Counted from the first letter of the stretch, positions 9,039 through 18,988 are shown. The stretch is DNA of 64,000 nucleotides from an uncultured Clostridia bacterium (GCA_947630185.1 CANRGT010000004.1:1-64000); one strand, 5' to 3'. Translations and numbers: made by a program. Notes: generated by a model not told the origin, from the sequence alone.

Positions 9039-9254
9039 ATGCAAAAAGAAATAAATATTAACGAATTTGAAAATGTAGTTAGTACCACAGACGATATAGA
9101 ACCTATAATAATTAAAAGAAAAAATAAACTTGAACAATATCAAAAAGAAATGTTTTTAGCTAAACTTGAAAAGAGTAAAGAAGATTATAAGCAAGGTAAA
9201 GTTTATAGTGCCAAAAATGTTTTCAAAAAATTAAGAGAGAAATATGGCTACTAA
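9039..9254 (+). CDS. antitoxin of a RelE/ParE-type toxin-antitoxin pair
   Basis: 71 aa, charged. Its stop overlaps the start of the toxin gene by 11 bp, the usual antitoxin-first arrangement. The N-terminal part (INEFENVVSTTDDIEPIIIKRKN) resembles the strand region of Phd/YefM-type antitoxins; the C-terminal part is a helix that would wrap the toxin. The family assignment rests mainly on context. A site GAAAGGTTGTG lies before the ATG. Confidence 0.7.
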   Translation: MQKEININEFENVVSTTDDIEPIIIKRKNKLEQYQKEMFLAKLEKSKEDYKQGKVYSAKNVFKKLREKYGY

Positions 9255-9573
9255 TAATTTTAAAATTCTATTAACTAGTACTGCAAAAGAAGAATTAGAA
9301 GAAATATACAAATATATATCAGAAAAATTATTAGAAAAAAATTCTGCTGATAGATTAATGAATAATATAGAACAAAAAATTTTTAGTTTAGAGCAAAATC
9401 CATATTTAGGTTCAAAAGTATGTATAAAACCTCATAATGAAACATATAGAAGATTAGTTGTTGGTAATTATATTATTTTATATGATATTGTAGAAGAATA
9501 TAAACAAATTATTGTATATAGATTATTACATACAAAAATGGATTATTTAAATTTAATTGAAGAAATTAAATAG
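9244..9573 (+). CDS. RelE/ParE-superfamily toxin
   Basis: 109 aa, normal length. It starts with the strand-helix pattern of the family (FKILLTSTAKEELEEIYKYI) and ends with the conserved core YRRLVVGNYIILYDIVEE and IIVYRLLHTKMDY. Such proteins either cut mRNA on the ribosome (RelE) or inhibit gyrase (ParE); the sequence alone does not decide. Translationally coupled to the antitoxin by an 11-bp overlap. Confidence 0.85.
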   Translation: MATNNFKILLTSTAKEELEEIYKYISEKLLEKNSADRLMNNIEQKIFSLEQNPYLGSKVCIKPHNETYRRLVVGNYIILYDIVEEYKQIIVYRLLHTKMDYLNLIEEIK

Positions 9574-9687
9574 ATTTTTTCAAATCTTATTTTTTAATTT
9601 TCCTAAAAACATATTATTGTTTGCTTTCATATTTATTTCCCATATTGTAAAATTTAATTTATTATGTTATACTAAAGGAGGTGTTAT

Positions 9688-9744
9688 ATGCCTTTAATAT
9701 ATAGTTTTATGCTATACTTATATATTTATAAAGGATTGGAGTGA
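9688..9744 (+). pseudogene. 18-codon remnant resembling the start of a DUF4160 protein
   Basis: A very strong ribosome site (AAAGGAGGTG, 9674-9683) precedes an ORF reading MPLIYSFMLYLYIYKGLE then stop. Its start resembles the MPxISRFxGxxIYMYxxDH opening of DUF4160 proteins, which usually sit directly upstream of DUF2442 genes, as here. It may be the stump left by an internal deletion, or a leader peptide coupled to the next gene. Confidence 0.4.
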
Positions 9745-9749
9745 TTTTT

Positions 9750-9986
9750 ATGTGTCCTAAGGCTATAGATGTAAAACCTTTAGAAAATTATTTGTTGTTA
9801 ATTTCTTTTGATAATGGAGAGCAAAAAGTATTTGATGTAAAGCCCTATCTTTCGCATAAAGCCTTTGAGCTATTAAAGGATAAAAAAATATTTGATACTG
9901 TTAAAATAGGTGGTTTATCTATTGAATGGTGTAATGGTGCTGATATATGCCCTGATGAGCTTTATAATAATAGTAAAAATATATAA
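9750..9986 (+). CDS. DUF2442 domain protein
   Basis: 78 aa from the ATG at 9750 with GGAG eight bases upstream; a GTG at 9741 is an alternative. The sequence has the DUF2442 pattern: VKPLENYLLLISFDNGEQKVFDVKPYL, then the ending VKIGGLSIEWCNGADICPDELY. DUF2442 proteins are small, often paired with DUF4160 proteins and suspected to be toxin-antitoxin-like; their biochemical role is not established. Here the partner seems to be reduced to a stump. Confidence 0.8.
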   Translation: MCPKAIDVKPLENYLLLISFDNGEQKVFDVKPYLSHKAFELLKDKKIFDTVKIGGLSIEWCNGADICPDELYNNSKNI

Positions 9987-9992
9987 AATTTA

Positions 9993-10024
9993 AAAGAAAC
10001 CTATATAATTAAATAGGTTTCTTT
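9993..10024. terminator. bidirectional terminator between convergent genes
   Basis: 12-bp stem 9993-10004 with 10013-10024 (AAAGAAACCTAT and its complement). It overlaps the last codons of the minus-strand gene. Confidence 0.75.
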
Positions 10025-10470
10025 CCAAAAAAGCTAATAATTTTTTTCCAAATTCTTTTGAACCAATTGTCCTCTTTTATTACAACAAGTTGCATATTGT
10101 TAATAGAATTAATATCTTTTTCCTCTACCGCATCATTCTTTTTCTTAAATAAATTATCTGGATTATACTTTTCACGCAATTCCTGTTCTTCTTTATCCAA
10201 TCTTTCTTGTTCTTCTTGCAACAATTTATCTCGTTCTTCTTTTGATACAATATAATCTCTGTAAATTAATGCCAAAATAGCTTTTGTATCTTGCTTAATT
10301 GTATCATCCCAATTTTCATTATTAAAGTCAATATTTACCTTATATTCATTATCTGAATTATCATGTAAGAATTGGATAAATTTTTCGGGAATTTTACTTG
10401 TTATTTCACTCTCACTATGATTTAATATTTCTATTACTTCAGCAATTGCTTGTTTATCAATCTCTTTCAT
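10009..10470 (-). CDS. hypothetical protein with amphipathic C-terminal helix
   Basis: 153 aa, not recognised. Residues about 70-105 form a Glu/Lys-rich coiled coil. The last 18 residues (WFKRIWKKIISFFGKKPI) form a basic-aromatic amphipathic helix likely to touch membranes. It lies 16 bp after the 375-aa unknown gene and is in one operon with it. Similar basic amphipathic ends occur in two other unknown proteins of this window. Confidence 0.65.
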   Translation of the reverse strand: MKEIDKQAIAEVIEILNHSESEITSKIPEKFIQFLHDNSDNEYKVNIDFNNENWDDTIKQDTKAILALIYRDYIVSKEERDKLLQEEQERLDKEEQELREKYNPDNLFKKKNDAVEEKDINSINNMQLVVIKEDNWFKRIWKKIISFFGKKPI

Positions 10471-10486
10471 AATTTTATCCTCTCGT

Positions 10487-11614
10487 TTATTTTTCTATTT
10501 CATCATTAGTTGTTGTTCTTTCTTCTTTTGATGAAGTCTCTTTTATTTGTTCAATTACTGTGCTACATTCTTTAGGGTCAACTTCTTTATAAATTCCTGC
10601 TAAATCTGACACTTTAACTTCATTATTAGTTCTATCTAAACCTAATTTTTCTACTACTTCTTGTAATTTAGGATTAGTTTTTGCTCCATCCAATAATGTT
10701 TTTCTAAAAGCTTCACTTTTAGAAGCTGATATATTATATGCCTTTTGAATACTTTCTTCTCTTTCCTTATCTGTTTGTTCTGAATAAACCCTTGCCATAT
10801 AATCTGTATACCCCATAAGATTGTCTGGGGCATTTTCTGGTGGAAAGTTTGGCATTTCTCCAGTTTTAGCTTGACCAGTAATTCTTCCATTTAAACTATA
10901 ATACATTGGCATTGGATTACCAATATCTTGATTTTTATTATTATTAATTATTCTATCTTTTTCATATATTAGTAACCTACTATTATTACTTTCTTCTACT
11001 CTATAATGCACTGTTGCTAAATTTTCGTTTCTTTCTAAAGTTGTTTCCTCAACTGGACCCATTTCGTATTTTACACCTGTATAACTATTAGCAATATTAA
11101 AAGCATCTTTACAATTATTAATTCTATTAGTAGTATAAGCATTAACACTTTGAGAAATGTTTCGTGATTGAATTTCCAAACCATTACTATTAAATACTTT
11201 AAAGTTTACACTAGTTGTAGCAACAGTAGAATCTTGAAATTTATTTATAACATCATTACTTTCGCTTACTATAAAATTTCCTCTTTCTTTTCCGATTGAA
11301 AATATTTGTTCAGAATCTTGTCTTGTATTCAATCCGTTATCAATACTTGTTTTGTATTTAACAGAAAAGCTTCCATCTTCATTTATTGAATAAACATTAT
11401 CAAGTCTCGTTCCATCATTTCCAACATAATCATATCTTTCTAACATAGTTTTAACAGTTTCGTCTATTTCTTTTTCACTAGTATATTTAACAGGTTTTCC
11501 ACTTTCTTTTTCTATTAAAGAACAAATTTGCTTTACTGCTTGTGGATTGTCTCTAAATCTTTTATCTAGGCCTTTTTCTTCTAATAGACTCATTATAAAA
11601 TCTTTATAATCCAT
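10487..11614 (-). CDS. hypothetical protein, unknown
   Basis: 375 aa, no signal peptide or membrane helix. An N-terminal helical part (MDYKDFIMSLLEEKGLDKRF) is followed by a beta-rich middle with many short polar repeats (about residues 90-230) and a helical C-terminal third ending in a Glu/Lys/Thr-rich tail. First gene of a two-gene operon, transcribed away from the XRE regulator at 11768, so that regulator may control it. I do not recognise the family. Confidence 0.6.
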   Translation of the reverse strand: MDYKDFIMSLLEEKGLDKRFRDNPQAVKQICSLIEKESGKPVKYTSEKEIDETVKTMLERYDYVGNDGTRLDNVYSINEDGSFSVKYKTSIDNGLNTRQDSEQIFSIGKERGNFIVSESNDVINKFQDSTVATTSVNFKVFNSNGLEIQSRNISQSVNAYTTNRINNCKDAFNIANSYTGVKYEMGPVEETTLERNENLATVHYRVEESNNSRLLIYEKDRIINNNKNQDIGNPMPMYYSLNGRITGQAKTGEMPNFPPENAPDNLMGYTDYMARVYSEQTDKEREESIQKAYNISASKSEAFRKTLLDGAKTNPKLQEVVEKLGLDRTNNEVKVSDLAGIYKEVDPKECSTVIEQIKETSSKEERTTTNDEIEK

Positions 11615-11694
11615 ATTTTTTCTCCTTTTTCTTTTGATTTTTTAATACTTCGATATTTATTATTACATAAATTTATAAAAATTGCAATAAATTT

Positions 11695-11712
11695 CTCTCA
11701 ATTTATTGAGAG
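11695..11712. promoter_or_regulatory. inverted repeat in the divergent promoter region
   Basis: CTCTCAA, TTTA, TTGAGAG: 7-bp perfect arms about 56 bp before the XRE start and 80 bp before the divergent operon. A plausible operator for the XRE protein. Confidence 0.4.
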
Positions 11713-11767
11713 TTTTTAAAATTAATATTTGATAGACTAAAAATAATTAATTTTAGGGAGTTTTATA

Positions 11768-12028
11768 ATGGAATTTACAGATTTAATTGCAATTAAGATA
11801 AAAGAATTAATGAAGGAAAAGCATCTTTCTATTTATAAATTAGAATCATTAACAGGTGTATATACTTCTACTATATCACAATTTTTAACAAGAAAAACAA
11901 AAACTATAAGAATTGAAAATCTATTATACATTTGTGAAGGGCTTGGAATAACATTATCCGATTTTTTCGCTGATTCTCGTTTTGCTGAATCTGAAGCAAA
12001 AGGTTGGATAAAAAGAAATGAAAATTAA
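11768..12028 (+). CDS. XRE-family helix-turn-helix regulator
   Basis: 86 aa, essentially one HTH_3 domain: IKELMKEKHLSIYKLESLTGVYTSTISQFLTRKTKTIRIENLLYICEGLGITLSDFF. The first helix pair and recognition helix (TSTISQFL) are clear. No effector domain. TTAGGGAG precedes the ATG. Divergent from the two unknown minus-strand genes; a 7-bp inverted repeat lies between them. Likely a local repressor. Confidence 0.88.
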   Translation: MEFTDLIAIKIKELMKEKHLSIYKLESLTGVYTSTISQFLTRKTKTIRIENLLYICEGLGITLSDFFADSRFAESEAKGWIKRNEN

Positions 12029-12059
12029 TCTTATCAATTAAAATAATGTTATATTAAAT

Positions 12060-12100
12060 CCCAGATTGTCAATTCAATGCGTTGACAATCTGGGAAAAAT
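12060..12100. terminator. intrinsic terminator between convergent genes
   Basis: 13-bp perfect stem (12060-12072 with 12082-12094) with a 9-nt loop. It separates the XRE gene from gatB. The flanking runs are A-rich on the plus strand, so it may serve mainly the minus strand. Confidence 0.7.
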
Positions 12101-12129
12101 TTTAGCAAAAAATTAAATTTTTTCTCATC

Positions 12130-13569
12130 TTATTTTTTCAATTCTTCTAAGAACATATCATTTAGCATTTTAGGGTTTGCTTTTCCCTTTGTTTCCTTCA
12201 TAGCTTGACCAACTAAAAATCCTAATGCTCTATCTTTTCCTGCTTTAAAGTCTATAATAGATTGTGGGTTGTTTTCTAATATTCTCATTACAACTTCTTT
12301 AATTGCACCTTCATCTGAAATTTGAATCCAACCTTTTTCCTCTATAATTTTTTGTGGGTCTCTTGGATTTTCAAATAATTCTTCTAATACTTTTTTACCA
12401 ATTGCTGAGCTTATTGTTCCTTTTTCAATAAGCATAATCATTTTTGCAAGTTCTTCTGCTGTAAATGGTATTTGCTCTGGCTCTAATTCTTTTTCATTTA
12501 AAATTCTTGAAACATCTGATAATAACCAGTTTGCTACTGCTTTCGCATTACCGCATATTTCTAATGCTTTTTCAAATAAGTTAGACATATATTTTGATGC
12601 TGTTAGCATTCTTGAATCTTTTTCAGTTAATTTATATTCTTCTAAATATCTTTTCTTTCTGCTTTCTGGTAATTCTGGTAAGTTTTTGCGTATATTTTCT
12701 ACATATTCATCAGATAATCTAATTGCTACTAAATCTGGCTCTGGAAAATATCTATAATCTTGTGCATCTTCTTTGTCCCTCATTGAAAATGTTTTTCCAG
12801 ATACATCATCCCATCTTAGAGTTTCTTGGTTAATTTTTCCACCATTTTCTAATACTTCTATTTGTCTTTCTGCTTCATAATCTATTGCTCTTACAATTGA
12901 CCTAAAAGAGTTCATATTTTTCATTTCTGTACGTGTTCCAAATTCTTTTGCTCCTTTTTTTCTAACAGAAACGTTAACATCTGCTCTTAAAGAGCCCTCT
13001 TGCATTTTACAATCTGATACTTCAATGTACTCTAAAATTGATTTGATTTTTCTTAAATAATTTTCTGCATCTCTGCTTGAACGCATATCTGGCTCAGATA
13101 CTATTTCAATTAGTGGAACTCCTGCTCTATTTAAGTCTACTAAACTTCCGCTTCCAAATTCATTATGATTTAATTTTCCTGCATCTTCTTCTATGTGAAT
13201 TCTAGTAATTCCAATTACTTTTTCTTCCCCATCTTCTTCAATAGTTACTTTTCCATTTGTGCAAAGTGGTTTATCAAATTGTGATATTTGATAAGATTTT
13301 GGAAGGTCTGGGTAAAAATAATTTTTTCTATCATTTTTGCTTTCTCTTGCAATTGTGCAATCTGTTGCTAAACCTGCTTTTACAGCATATTCTACTACTT
13401 TTTCATTTAAAACTGGAAGTGCACCTGGCATAGCCATACAAACAGGACAAGTATGTGTATTTGGCTCTGCACCAAATTCTGTAGGACAGCTACAAAAGAT
13501 TTTTGTTTTTGTTGAAAGCTCTGCGTGTACTTCTAGTCCTATTACAATTTCATAATCTTCTTTCGACAT
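12130..13569 (-). CDS. gatB: Asp-tRNA(Asn)/Glu-tRNA(Gln) amidotransferase subunit B
   Basis: 479 aa, full length. The N-terminus has the GatB signature (YEIVIGLEVHAEL) and the Cys pairs of its zinc site (FCSCP and HTCPVC). The C-terminal 150 residues are the helical YqeY-like tail that binds tRNA. GatB activates the misacylated tRNA with ATP; ammonia comes from GatA. Last gene of gatC-gatA-gatB; the roughly 105-bp gaps may hold minor promoters. Confidence 0.97.
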   Translation of the reverse strand: MSKEDYEIVIGLEVHAELSTKTKIFCSCPTEFGAEPNTHTCPVCMAMPGALPVLNEKVVEYAVKAGLATDCTIARESKNDRKNYFYPDLPKSYQISQFDKPLCTNGKVTIEEDGEEKVIGITRIHIEEDAGKLNHNEFGSGSLVDLNRAGVPLIEIVSEPDMRSSRDAENYLRKIKSILEYIEVSDCKMQEGSLRADVNVSVRKKGAKEFGTRTEMKNMNSFRSIVRAIDYEAERQIEVLENGGKINQETLRWDDVSGKTFSMRDKEDAQDYRYFPEPDLVAIRLSDEYVENIRKNLPELPESRKKRYLEEYKLTEKDSRMLTASKYMSNLFEKALEICGNAKAVANWLLSDVSRILNEKELEPEQIPFTAEELAKMIMLIEKGTISSAIGKKVLEELFENPRDPQKIIEEKGWIQISDEGAIKEVVMRILENNPQSIIDFKAGKDRALGFLVGQAMKETKGKANPKMLNDMFLEELKK

Positions 13570-13674
13570 ATATTTATGTATGATATATTTATAAATATAT
13601 CATTTTCTCCTTATATAATATTTAGGCTTTTAAAGGCTTTGCCTATAAACCTTTATCATTCTTTTAATTTAGTA

Positions 13675-15147
13675 TTATACTTTTTTAAACTCTGGATTAT
13701 ATTTTTCTCTAAATTTAAACTCTTGCTCATAAGTATATGCTGCATTTAAAATAGTTTCTTCTGCAAATTTATTTCCAATTAATTGCATTCCTATTGGCAT
13801 ACCTTTACTATCTACACCACATGGAACTGAAATTCCAGGAAGACCTGCTATATTAACAGAAACAGTACATATATCTGCTAAATACATTTCTAGCGGGTTA
13901 TTTGACCTTGTTCCTATTTCAAATGCTACTGTTGGTGATGTTGGTGTTAATAATACATCATATTTTTCAAAGGCTTTATCAAATTCTTTCTTTACTAATG
14001 TTCTAACTTGTTGTGCCTTTTTGTAATAAGCATCATAATAACCTGAAGAAAGTACATAAGTACCTAATATAATTCTTCTTTTAACTTCTGGTCCAAAGCC
14101 TTCGCTTCTAGAATTTCTATAAATATCTTTTAAACTTTCATAATTTTGTGTACGGTAGCCATAACGAATTCCATCAAATCTTCCTAAGTTAGAGCTTGCT
14201 TCAGCACAGGCAATAATGTAGTAAGTAGCAAGTGCATAGTCTGCAATATTTAATGAGCATTCTTCTACTGTTGCTCCAAGCTTTTTATATGTTTCAATAG
14301 CTTCATTTAATTTTTCTTTTACTTCTGGATTTATTCCTTCTCCAAAATATTCTTTTGGAAGTCCTATTTTTAAACCTTTTACATTGCCTTTTAAAGCTTT
14401 GGTATAATCTACTTTTTCTTTATTTACTGAGGTAGTATCTTTTTCATCATGTCCACTAATAACATTTAATAAAATTGCTACATCTGTTACGTCTTTTGTT
14501 ATTGGCCCTATTTGGTCTAGTGATGATGCAAATGCTACTAAACCATATCTTGAAACCAAACCATAAGTTGGTTTTAAACCTACTACACCGCAAAAGCTAG
14601 AAGGCTGACGAATTGATCCACCTGTGTCTGAGCCAATAGCCCATGGCACCATATTTGATGCTACTGCTGCAGCACTTCCACCAGATGAACCTCCTGGTAC
14701 TGTATTTAAGTTCCATGGATTTCTTGTCTTTTTAAAATATGAATATTCTGTAGAAGCACCCATAGCAAATTCATCCATATTTAGTTTTCCTAAATTTATC
14801 ATATTTTCTGCTTCTATTTTCTCCATTATAGTTGCATTATATGGAGAAACGAAGTTTTCTAACATTCTTGAAGCACAAGTTGTTTTTATTCCTTTGGTAC
14901 AAATATTATCTTTTATTCCTATTGGAATTCCTGCTAAGCTTCCTTTTATTTCTCCACTTTCCGCTTTTGCTTGTATGTTTTCTGCATTTTTTATTGCTTC
15001 ATCTGTTATTGGAGTAATAAATGCTTGTACATCTTTTTCGTGCTTTTCTATATTATCTACATAAGCTTTTGTAATATCAGTAATTGTAAGCTCTTTTGCT
15101 TTTAATTTTTCTTGTAGCTCATGTACAGTTAATTTTGTAATTTCCAT
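13675..15147 (-). CDS. gatA: Asp-tRNA(Asn)/Glu-tRNA(Gln) amidotransferase subunit A
   Basis: 490 aa from the ATG at 15147, which follows GAGGAAAGG; an in-frame ATG six codons earlier overlaps that site and is rejected. Amidase signature enzyme: the Gly/Ser-rich stretch [14 protein letters not shown] and the second catalytic Ser in [10 protein letters not shown] are intact, with the catalytic Lys in IPIGIKDN. It hydrolyses glutamine and passes ammonia to GatB. Confidence 0.97.
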   Translation of the reverse strand: MEITKLTVHELQEKLKAKELTITDITKAYVDNIEKHEKDVQAFITPITDEAIKNAENIQAKAESGEIKGSLAGIPIGIKDNICTKGIKTTCASRMLENFVSPYNATIMEKIEAENMINLGKLNMDEFAMGASTEYSYFKKTRNPWNLNTVPGGSSGGSAAAVASNMVPWAIGSDTGGSIRQPSSFCGVVGLKPTYGLVSRYGLVAFASSLDQIGPITKDVTDVAILLNVISGHDEKDTTSVNKEKVDYTKALKGNVKGLKIGLPKEYFGEGINPEVKEKLNEAIETYKKLGATVEECSLNIADYALATYYIIACAEASSNLGRFDGIRYGYRTQNYESLKDIYRNSRSEGFGPEVKRRIILGTYVLSSGYYDAYYKKAQQVRTLVKKEFDKAFEKYDVLLTPTSPTVAFEIGTRSNNPLEMYLADICTVSVNIAGLPGISVPCGVDSKGMPIGMQLIGNKFAEETILNAAYTYEQEFKFREKYNPEFKKV

Positions 15148-15253
15148 ACTTTTTCCTTTCCTCATTTTAGATTTATTTTCTGCTTATATAAGGTTTTAAT
15201 TTATAATGCTTTGAATTTTCTATCAAAATCAAATTTTATAACCTTAAATTTAA

Positions 15254-15541
15254 CTACTGTATAACCTTTGGTATTTTGAACATATTTCTTTCTTTTTCTG
15301 GAGCATTTTGAAGTAATGCCTCATTATCTTCAAATACTTTAACTTCATCTTTTCTAAATACATTATAACTATCATTTTCACCAATAGTTTCACTTAAATT
15401 TTCTACTGGTGCCTTACTTACAATATTTGCAAAATTTAAAATGTCTTGCAAGTGTATTAAGTAAGTATCTATTTCTTCTTCTTTTAAATTTAAGTCTGCT
15501 AATTTTGCAATATGCAAAAGTTCTTCTCTAGATACTTGCAT
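15254..15541 (-). CDS. gatC: Asp-tRNA(Asn)/Glu-tRNA(Gln) amidotransferase subunit C
   Basis: 95 aa, normal length. Starts VSREELLHIAKLADLNLKEEEI and carries the conserved LQDILNFANIV segment. It holds GatA and GatB together. First gene of the gatCAB cluster with AAGGAGGG before the ATG. Confidence 0.95.
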   Translation of the reverse strand: MQVSREELLHIAKLADLNLKEEEIDTYLIHLQDILNFANIVSKAPVENLSETIGENDSYNVFRKDEVKVFEDNEALLQNAPEKERNMFKIPKVIQ

Positions 15542-15672
15542 TTATTTACCCTCCTTATATTTTAGAAAGTTTTTTTTAAATTCATGTTACTATTATAACT
15601 ACTTTTGGTAATAATTACAAGGTTTTTAAGTAGAAAAAGTTAAAAAAGGAATGTACTCGTTCGACTAAGATA

Positions 15673-15701
15673 AAAGACTAGAGTATACGACTCTAGTCTT
15701 T
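15673..15701 (-). terminator. intrinsic terminator after adhE
   Basis: 12-bp perfect stem 15673-15684 with 15690-15701, about 25 bp past the adhE stop. Confidence 0.85.
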
Positions 15702-15725
15702 ATTTGTAAATACTTTTACAAAATT

Positions 15726-18329
15726 TTATTTTCCATAATAGCTATCTAATAGAATTTTCTTTAATTCTTCTACTAATGGAAGTCTTGGGTTTGCAGTAGT
15801 ACATTGATCTTCAAAAGCTCTATCTGCTAACATATCAACCTTACTTAGGAATTCCTTTTCTGCAATTCCTGCATCTTTAAATGATTTTGGAATATTTAAT
15901 TCTGCATTCATTTTCTTAATTTCTTCAATTAAAGCATTTACTAATTCTTTAGTATCTTTTCCTTCTAACCCTAATTTTCTAGCAAGCTCGGCATATTTTT
16001 GGTCTGCTATGAAATATTCATATTTTGGGAAAGATACAAATTTAGTTGGCTTTTCGCTGTTATATTTAATAACATATGGTAATAAAATTGCATTTATTCT
16101 ACCATGTGGCAAGTGGAACTCTGCTCCAATTTTGTGAGCAAGTGAGTGGTTTACACCTAAAAATGCATTTGTAAATGCCATACCTGCAATAGTGCTTGCA
16201 TTGTGCATTTTTTCTCTTGCTATTCTATTGCTTCCATTGTTATATGCTTCTCTTAAATTTTGAACTACTAATTCAGCTGCTTTTTCAGCTAAACCATCTG
16301 TAAAGTCTGATGCCATATTAGAAACATAAGCTTCTATTGCGTGTGTTAAAACATCCATACCTGTATCTGCTGTAATTGTTTTTGGAAGACTCATTACTAG
16401 CTCTGGGTCTACTATTGCAACATCAGGTGTTAATTCATAATCTGCTAATGGATATTTTTTGTTTAACTTTTTGTCTGTAATAACTGCAAATGATGTTACT
16501 TCAGAACCTGTTCCTGAAGTTGTTGGAATAGCTACCATTTTTGTTTTTGTTCCTAATTTTGGAAATTTATATGTTCTTTTTCTAATGTCCATAAATTTTA
16601 GCTTCATACCTTCTGCATCTGCTTCTGGGTGCTCATAAAATAGCCACATTCCTTTTGCTGCATCTATTGGGCTTCCACCACCTAATGCAATAATAACATC
16701 AGGTTTGAATTCTCTCATTATTTCAACACCTTTATAAATTGTGTCAAATGATGGGTCTGACTCAACATCTGAAAAGATTTCAGAATGAACATACTCTTTT
16801 CTTTTTCTTAAATAATATAGAATTTTATCTACATATCCTAATTTAACCATTGATTCATCTGTTACTATGAAGGCTCTAGTGATGTCTGGCATTTTTTCTA
16901 GGTATTCAATAGCGCCTGCTTCAAAATATATTTTTTCAGGAATTTTAAACCATTGCATATTTACTCTCCTTTTTGCGACTCTTTTTATATTTATTAGATT
17001 AACTGATGATACGTTTGCTGTTGTTGAATTTCCACCAAAGGTTCCACAACCAAGTGTTAATGATGGCATATTTGTATTATAAATATCTCCAATTGCTCCA
17101 TGTGTTGATGGTGAATTTACTATTATTCTTCCTACTTTTACTTTTTCTGAGAATTTTTGTATAGTTTCCTTATCTTCTGAATGAATTACTGCTGAATGTC
17201 CAAGACCTCCAAATTCAATTAATTTCTCAGCTAATTCAATTCCTTCATCTGAACTTTTTACAACATAATATGCAAGTACAGGGCTTAATTTTTCTTTTGA
17301 AAATGGATACTCAATTCCTACACCATTTTCTTTTAATACTAATACTTTTGTATCTTCTGGCACTTCTATTCCAGCACCTTTTGCAATATTATATGGGCTT
17401 TTTCCTACTATATCTGCATTTAATGCACATCCTTTTTCTGCCACAAACATACTATCTCTCAATTTTTTTGTTTGCTCTGCATTTAGGAAATAGCATCCTG
17501 CTTCTTTCATTAATTTTTCAAATTCTTTACTAATTTCTTTATCAACGATTACAGATTGTTCAGATGCACAAATCATACCATTATCAAACGATTTTGATAG
17601 TACCAAGTCATTTACAGATGTTTTTAAATTAGCTGTTTTATCTATATAGCAAGGTACATTTCCAGGTCCTACACCTAATGCTGGCTTTCCGCAAGAATAT
17701 GCAGACCTTACCATTCCAGCTCCACCTGTTGCTAAAATCAAATTAACATCAGGATGATTCATTAAAGCTCTTGTTGCATCTATTGATGGGTGCTCAATCC
17801 ATAAAATACAGTTTTTTGGTGCACCTGCTTTAACTGCTGCATCTCTTAATATTTTTGCTGCTGCAACACTACATTTTTGTGCATTTGGATGGAATCCAAA
17901 AATTATAACATTTCTTGTTTTTGCAGAAATTAATGATTTAAACATTGTTGTAGATGTTGGGTTTGTTACTGGTGTAACACCTGCAATTATTCCTATTGGC
18001 TCTGCAATTTCTTCATAACCTTCTTCTGAATTTTCAGAAATTACGCCAACAGTTTTATCATATTTAATACTATGGTATATATATTCTGTTGAAAACATAT
18101 TCTTTGTAATTTTGTCTTCATAAATACCACGACCAGTTTCTTCAACTGCCATTTTTGCAAGCTCCATATGATGCTCTAGTCCTGCCATAGCCATTTGTTT
18201 TACAATGTAGTCTACTTGCTCTTGATTTAGCTCCATATACTCTTCAGATGCTTTTTTGGCTTTTTTAACTAAATCGTCTATCATTTCTTCAATTTGCTTT
18301 TTTTCTTCCTCAGTTATTTCTTTTGCCAT
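15726..18329 (-). CDS. adhE: bifunctional acetaldehyde/alcohol dehydrogenase
   Basis: 867 aa. Residues about 1-440 are the CoA-linked acetaldehyde dehydrogenase with the catalytic Cys in GMICASEQS. Residues about 455-867 are the iron-dependent alcohol dehydrogenase with the [10 protein letters not shown] nucleotide site and iron-binding histidines in [19 protein letters not shown]. It reduces acetyl-CoA to ethanol with NADH and forms spirosome filaments in known members. Single gene with a strong ribosome site (AAAGGAGGAA), clear promoter and terminator. Together with the hydrogenase it marks a fermentative anaerobe. Confidence 0.97.
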   Translation of the reverse strand: MAKEITEEEKKQIEEMIDDLVKKAKKASEEYMELNQEQVDYIVKQMAMAGLEHHMELAKMAVEETGRGIYEDKITKNMFSTEYIYHSIKYDKTVGVISENSEEGYEEIAEPIGIIAGVTPVTNPTSTTMFKSLISAKTRNVIIFGFHPNAQKCSVAAAKILRDAAVKAGAPKNCILWIEHPSIDATRALMNHPDVNLILATGGAGMVRSAYSCGKPALGVGPGNVPCYIDKTANLKTSVNDLVLSKSFDNGMICASEQSVIVDKEISKEFEKLMKEAGCYFLNAEQTKKLRDSMFVAEKGCALNADIVGKSPYNIAKGAGIEVPEDTKVLVLKENGVGIEYPFSKEKLSPVLAYYVVKSSDEGIELAEKLIEFGGLGHSAVIHSEDKETIQKFSEKVKVGRIIVNSPSTHGAIGDIYNTNMPSLTLGCGTFGGNSTTANVSSVNLINIKRVAKRRVNMQWFKIPEKIYFEAGAIEYLEKMPDITRAFIVTDESMVKLGYVDKILYYLRKRKEYVHSEIFSDVESDPSFDTIYKGVEIMREFKPDVIIALGGGSPIDAAKGMWLFYEHPEADAEGMKLKFMDIRKRTYKFPKLGTKTKMVAIPTTSGTGSEVTSFAVITDKKLNKKYPLADYELTPDVAIVDPELVMSLPKTITADTGMDVLTHAIEAYVSNMASDFTDGLAEKAAELVVQNLREAYNNGSNRIAREKMHNASTIAGMAFTNAFLGVNHSLAHKIGAEFHLPHGRINAILLPYVIKYNSEKPTKFVSFPKYEYFIADQKYAELARKLGLEGKDTKELVNALIEEIKKMNAELNIPKSFKDAGIAEKEFLSKVDMLADRAFEDQCTTANPRLPLVEELKKILLDSYYGK

Positions 18330-18362
18330 TTAACTTTCCTCCTTTAAAACATTTCCCAATAA

Positions 18363-18381
18363 TAACATTCTATTAATGTTA
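18363..18381 (-). promoter_or_regulatory. inverted repeat in the adhE leader
   Basis: TAACATT, CTATT, AATGTTA lies in the adhE mRNA leader, some 35-50 bp before the start codon. It may be an RNA hairpin or a protein site; it does not match the Rex consensus well. Confidence 0.35.
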
Positions 18382-18452
18382 CTTACTTGTTTAAGTGTTT
18401 ATAGCCAATAATTTATTTACAATTTTTTCTTTAGTATTTCCATCTTTGCGAT

Positions 18453-18481
18453 ATTATATACTATTCATTTTTGAATGTAAA
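18453..18481 (-). promoter_or_regulatory. sigma-A-type promoter of adhE
   Basis: On the minus strand: TTTACA (18481-18476), a 17-bp spacer and TATAAT (18458-18453), giving a leader of about 115 nt. Confidence 0.75.
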
Positions 18482-18500
18482 GAAATTTTTTGCTTGAAAA

Positions 18501-18538
18501 AAAAGCGACCAAAATCTAAATTGATTCCGGTCGCTTTT
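18501..18538 (-). terminator. intrinsic terminator of the small membrane protein gene
   Basis: 10-bp GC-containing stem (18501-18510 with 18529-18538), followed on the minus strand by a run of eight Ts. Confidence 0.85.
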
Positions 18539-18549
18539 ATGTGGGGACA

Positions 18550-18735
18550 TTAGTGGGTGTCAATAGTTAATAAAAGACTTGTCACAATACAAATCATAGC
18601 AGATATTCCTGACCAAAGGGCAAAATTGCCATTTATAGTAAATGTCAAAAACAGAAAAGCGATGAATGCTACGAATGATATAAGCATCACCCATTCTGCC
18701 ATTACTTTAAGTCCCCTACTTAATTTCTTTGTCAT
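18550..18735 (-). CDS. small two-helix membrane protein, unknown
   Basis: 61 aa. The perfect AGGAGG eight bases before the ATG, a complete promoter upstream and a strong terminator directly downstream show that this short gene is real. Two hydrophobic helices: about residues 14-34 (WVMLISFVAFIAFLFLTF) and 40-57 (WSGISAMICIVTSLLLT), with a basic N-terminal tail. No known family recognised. A 20-bp palindrome overlaps its transcription start region, so it is probably tightly repressed. Confidence 0.7.
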   Translation of the reverse strand: MTKKLSRGLKVMAEWVMLISFVAFIAFLFLTFTINGNFALWSGISAMICIVTSLLLTIDTH

Positions 18736-18801
18736 TTGTGTTTCCTCCTAAAATTTTTTTACTTTGCTTTAATGTCTCATGCTGAAAACATGAAGGTTTG
18801 C

Positions 18802-18856
18802 TATATGGTAATTACCATATATACTATATTATAGCACAAATATATATATAAAGCAA
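18802..18856 (-). promoter_or_regulatory. promoter plus 20-bp palindromic operator
   Basis: Minus-strand TTGCTT (18856-18851), 17-bp spacer and TATAAT (18833-18828). Just downstream is the perfect 20-bp palindrome TATATGGTAATTACCATATA (18802-18821), where a repressor would block initiation. A second short palindrome, CAAACGTTTG (18854-18863), overlaps the -35 box and looks like a LacI-family site. Confidence 0.6.
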
Positions 18857-18916
18857 ACGTTTGTTAGTTTATTTTGTTTATGTTTGTAACAAAAGTGTAA
18901 CAAAAGTGTAATGGTA

Positions 18917-18956
18917 TTGTCATACTATTTTGTCATATTCTGTTGTATAATAGTAT
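18917..18956 (+). promoter_or_regulatory. promoter region of the putative metallopeptidase with repeats
   Basis: TATAAT at 18946-18951, 38 bp before the start. No good -35 box at 17 bp. Instead there are two copies of TTGTCATA (18917-18924, 18930-18937), two copies of GTAACAAAAGT just upstream and an inverted repeat ATACTATT/AATAGTAT (18922-18929, 18949-18956) around the -10. This suggests an activator-dependent promoter. Confidence 0.45.
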
Positions 18957-18988
18957 CCAGAAAAATACTAAGGAGAAATGTTTTTTAA

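Noticed and set aside
14624..15064. 146-aa plus-strand ORF within gatA
   Set aside because: Lies wholly inside gatA on the opposite strand; low-complexity translation, typical antisense shadow.
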